A program made the translations under genes and the position numbers. 64,000 nucleotides of DNA from Brachionus rotundiformis (Eukaryota; Rotifera; Eurotatoria; Ploima; Brachionidae): contig JAESIW010000200.1 in assembly GCA_016802295.1 (NCBI GenBank), positions 2,139,923 to 2,203,922 on the forward strand, written 5' to 3'. Shown here piece after piece: positions 60,601 to 64,000 of this stretch; within the stretch, counting starts at the first letter, position 1; each line of letters starts with the position of its first letter. The notes beneath the pieces are model-generated. The model ran no database searches. It had not been told where the DNA came from and saw only the letters and a list, made by a program, of their open reading frames with translations.

Positions 60601-62038
60601 AATAAATTTAAATCTTTCCATTTCCTATTTTACCATAATTTCTGATGGCATCTTGACAGAAAGTACTTTCAGCCATTACGGATAAAGCATGTGAAGCAGC
60701 TGCTTTCGTTTCGTCATTGTCACTCAAAAGCAAATAAACAAGGATTTTTTCTGCATATTGTTCATTTAAAATTTTTCGATTTTCGGCTAAAATTAAGATA
60801 AAATAGCATATAAGATTGGATATTTGAGCTCACGTTTTCTAGCTGATCTGGCTAAAGCTTTTGCAGCAGCTGCATTTACCAAAGTCATTTCATTTTCTTC
60901 AGACAAATCTTGGCAAAAGGTCAATAATTTATTCAGACCCCCTGTTTGTTGAATTAACTTTAATTAGTAAATAGTAAATTAATAAAATTAATAATTTAAA
61001 AAGATTCATAAAATTAATTTAATACATCTAGACATTGAGTATCTTCCAAACAATTTGATAAAACTCCAATACAATTAACATGCATGTCTTTATTTTCAGA
61101 AGAACCAAGAAAGTCAATTAATCTTTCGACACCTCCAACTTCTTTTAATGCTTCTCTATTATCAGCTTATAAAGGGAAAAATAATATTTTACCACAACTA
61201 AATTATAACTTAAAAATTATTTGACTAAAAATACCGTTTTGGGTAATCTTTGTCAAAGTACTAAAAGCAGCTTCTTGTATTTGTGGATATTCAGATTTAA
61301 TTAAATTGAGAATTGGTTCGATTCCTTTTAAATCTTTTATTTGTTGCCTAGGTTGATAATCTGCCATCAATTTGTCCAAACAGCCAAGTGAGTTGAAGAC
61401 GGCATCGGGATCTTTTGCAGCAAGCATTGTTATCAAAGAAGAAATGGCACCTGGACTTACTGCCATCAAATTTTTGGTGGTATAATCTTCTGACATATTT
61501 TTTAGCCACATGGCAGCATACTCATTTGTTAATGGATCATAGTCTGAACTAAGCAAAGAAATCAGTTTTTCGATATAAATCGAATCTTGACGGAGATATT
61601 TTCGAATTTCAGGATGAACAGACAAGAGACCAAATACCATAGTAGAATTCCTAAGTATAATTCTATCTTCATGACTCATTAATGCAAAAATTTTCGGCGT
61701 AGCGCCAAGCTCGTGTACAGCAAGTTTGTTACCATCACCTAAAGAATTATATTTAAGAAAAGTATTTTTTTAATTATTTAATTTACTTTTTTCACAAAAT
61801 TTAAAAAGTGATTCGCAAGATTTTTGCAAAACTTCTTCTTCAGGACTCTCAAGCATTAAAACAGCTGTGTTGGCATTTCGGGCATCTACTTTAATTGGCT
61901 CAAACTACAAAAATAATTTTTAATATAATATTGTCTCTTATCTTTTTGAATTGAACTCACTGATTCATCAATTGTTTTTTCTTCTTTGGCGTTTTTACCT
62001 GGCTTAGCCGTTTTAGCTTTTTCTTTGGTAGCAACCAT
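57677..62038 (-). CDS. Armc3: ARMC3, armadillo-repeat protein with C-terminal EDR1-type domain
   Basis: Many exons from ATG at 62038 (MVATKEKAKTAKPGKN) to TAA at 57677. The N-terminal block matches ARMC3: ANTAVLMLESPEEEVLQKSC, then ESLFKFCEK and HEDRIILRNSTMVFGLLS. About a dozen armadillo repeats follow, including GIEPILNLIKSEYPQIQEAA, AAAAKALARSARKR-like helices and ACICLINMSADE. A Lys/Ser-rich linker is spread over small exons at about 58300-59400. The C-terminal exon 57,886-58,249 encodes VVNLARFVSDKLGG, then SNIIPIGRIRLGTFYHRALL, LADRLFIRASIERGDYNRAW. The last intron, used in phase 0 after LKEDN, leads to a final exon at 57677-57772 with YYLVDLIFEPGKLMLV. ARMC3 is a cilium- and sperm-flagellum-associated protein in animals. 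Reading straight on past LKEDN would lose the domain's end. Confidence 0.9.
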
Positions 62039-62828
62039 TTTTCGAGCTATTTCTAATATCTAAATGATTTGGAAAAATGATCAATTGGAAATAATGTTTT
62101 CTTTCTTTACAAGTTTCTTGATATTATTTATTGAACTAATAATTAAGTTGATATGAATTTATAATTTGTTTAAAAATTATAAATTTAAAAAGCTTTTCAA
62201 TAAAAAAAACATCTTCGTTGTTAACTGCTTTTTATATTTCGTTGTCATGGAAATGTCAAATAACCTTTTTGAAAAAGAAAAGTTAATAAATAAAAATTGA
62301 TAATATTGCGTGCTTTTGTAAATAAAGTTTTTTTAATTTTTTATTTTAAGAATAATGGTTAGTTTGCTCATTTATTTTTCAGTCCATTTCGACTTAATAC
62401 GAATATAAAGTTATAGAGTAATAAGCTGTATTTGATAATTTAAATATTCAAAAAATAAAAAATGTATCTGATAAATTGACAAATATGGTTTTTGTTTAAA
62501 AAGTTTAAAAGTGAAAAGTTTAAATGAAGTCAATAAAATCATTCAAATTTTAATTATTGATTTCCTTTTTTTGGTCATTAAATAATTTATTCTGAAAAAA
62601 ATTATCTAAAATCTAAAATTTTGAATTTTCTATCACATCAGATTTTATAATTTTGTTCATTTACTGGTAAAAAAAGTATTCCTAGTTAGTTTAAAACTTT
62701 ATTAAAATAGAATAAACTAAAATAATAAAATAACTTAGTTAAAATCATGTTTCATAATTATTTTTAAGATAATGATTTCATGATTTGCCCATTTTTTTTG
62801 TCTAGAAAAATATTTTAACAACTTAAAA
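62039..62828. other. Intergenic, no gene seen
   Basis: Spacer between the ARMC3 start and the isoleucyl-tRNA synthetase stop. AT-rich, without a recognised feature. It should contain the ARMC3 promoter. Confidence 0.5.
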
Positions 62829-64000
62829 TTAACTTTCAGCAACCTGCACCTTCTCTATCCAAAGCTCCACTTTACCATCCAAGAACTAATGCATAAAAAT
62901 TTAAATTCTAATAAAAATATATTTATTTAAAATATTACATCAAAGCTTTTTCCCTGAACCTTCAGATTTTGACCACTCTCCAAGGTTTTAACTGGTTTCT
63001 TAAGATTGCTTTCCAAATACTCAATTGAATTATTCAATAAGTTATCCAGCTTGCTTTTTGCAGGCTTAACTTGATAATATATAATAATATCATCAGTTGG
63101 AACTAATTTATATTCTTTCCTCAATCGTTGGACTCTATTGACAACATCTCTTAAAACTCCTTCATTAACCATCTCTTCATCAGGAGTGATGTCTAATAAT
63201 TCAATAACGTTCCTATCAAAACCAGGTTCATATTGACTAAATTTTGAGGAATCCAATTTTGGAAGTATCAAAATGTCTTCAAGAAGCAATTCAGTGCCAT
63301 CAAGTAGAAATTTTCCATTTTTTCTCAACTCTTGAACTTCAGAATCTGTCATTTTTTCAATGAGACCACTCAATTTTTTCATCTTATCTTTAACTTTATT
63401 TGCCAATACAGCAAAGTTGGGCTTAGCTTTCATTTCGATGCCGTATTGCTCTTTGTCTAGAGTAAGATAAAACTTTTTCACATTCAATTCCTCATATATA
63501 TATGATTCTACATTTTTTATAGCTGAATCTATTCCGGCATAGTTCTCTACAATGACCACCAATTCTTTGAGTGGTAGTCTAAGTGGTAATTTTTTACGAT
63601 CACGTAGAGTTCTGCCCAAAACAATAATTCTTTGCATAACTTCGAACAAATTTTCTGTCTCTGAATCAATTAAGTTTTCATTTACTTCTGGTATTGACAA
63701 ATAATGAACACTAGCAAACTCCAATTGGTTGGCCTTATCTCCAAGATATTTTTTTATACGCTGGTAAATTGACTCGGTCAAAAATGGAATGAATGGTGCG
63801 CACAATCTGATCATCCAGTAAAGAACATTGTACAGGGTATTCAATGCCATGAATGAGTCTTCAGGTCCAGTTTCACCTCTTAGGCGTCTACGGTTCAATC
63901 TTACATACCAATTGCACAGAGTGTCAATAAATTTAATAAGTCGAGGAAGCACCGTGTAAAGACGATAAGCGTCCATCTCTTGACGTACAAATTTGAGCAA
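62829..64000 (-). CDS. Iars1: Cytosolic isoleucyl-tRNA synthetase, C-terminal part (5' end outside window)
   Basis: The open frame enters from the right edge and carries the anticodon-binding helical domain: FVRQEMDAYRLYTVLPRLIK, then NWYVRLNRRRLRGE and the LCAPFIPFLTESIYQ stretch. This is the eukaryotic cytosolic IleRS pattern. The Rossmann catalytic core with HIGH and KMSKS motifs lies beyond 64000. Near the end, GKSFD at about 62935 is followed by a GTAATA..AG intron to an exon starting at 62885. That exon adds FLDGKVELWIEKVQVAES and a stop at 62829, in frame (phase 0). Reading through instead gives only VIF and a stop. Either way the protein ends soon after the core, apparently without the long appended C-terminal domain of the vertebrate enzyme. 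Confidence 0.9.

Overview
This is animal nuclear DNA, very AT-rich, with compact genes split by many short introns (mostly about 40-70 bases, GT..AG) and separated by AT-rich gaps of 0.5-5 kb. AMPA-type glutamate receptors, a polycystin-2 channel, an intermediate filament protein with a lamin-type tail, an NDFIP adaptor, Cramped/CRAMP1 and VPS11 point to a bilaterian. AT-richness, short introns and gene density fit a monogonont rotifer such as Brachionus; that assignment is inference, and another spiralian is possible. No tRNA, rRNA, CRISPR array or intact transposon was found.

Left part (1-18,100): a CFAP97-like ciliary protein (-), an NDFIP-type WW-ligase adaptor (-), a small protein with a RASSF-like Ras-association fold (+), an orphan single-pass membrane protein with an Fn3-like ectodomain (+), Rab30 (-, with a 19-base exon), a 5'-truncated dead LINE flanked by a 47-bp target-site duplication (+), polycystin-2 (-), a 211-bp piggyBac-like MITE with TTAA ends, and 6-phosphogluconate dehydrogenase (-).

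Middle part (18,100-41,100): two head-to-head PP2C phosphatase paralogs, VPS11 (+) followed by a small decayed copy of pieces of itself, intronless COX15 (-), an intronless cytoplasmic intermediate filament gene (-) of higher GC than its surroundings, and the 3' end of a second LINE (+).

Right part (41,100-64,000): two tandem AMPA-type receptor genes (+) with matching exon structure where compared, a Cramped/CRAMP1 chromatin protein (+), two adjacent intronless secreted-protein genes (+), ARMC3 (-) and the 3' half of cytosolic isoleucyl-tRNA synthetase (-, running off the right edge).

Most genes are unrelated housekeeping, trafficking, ciliary or neuronal genes. The part most likely to be undescribed is the secreted pair at 54,342-57,527. 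The two genes share a similar signal peptide, a TATA box close to the ATG and a Ser/Thr-rich tail. One mature protein is a strongly basic tandem-repeat protein, the other an acidic Ser/Glu protein with a CPC-type cysteine cluster.

Multi-exon models were assembled by eye from open frames, GT..AG sites and family similarity recalled from general knowledge. Gene outer limits are usually firm; some internal exon borders are approximate.
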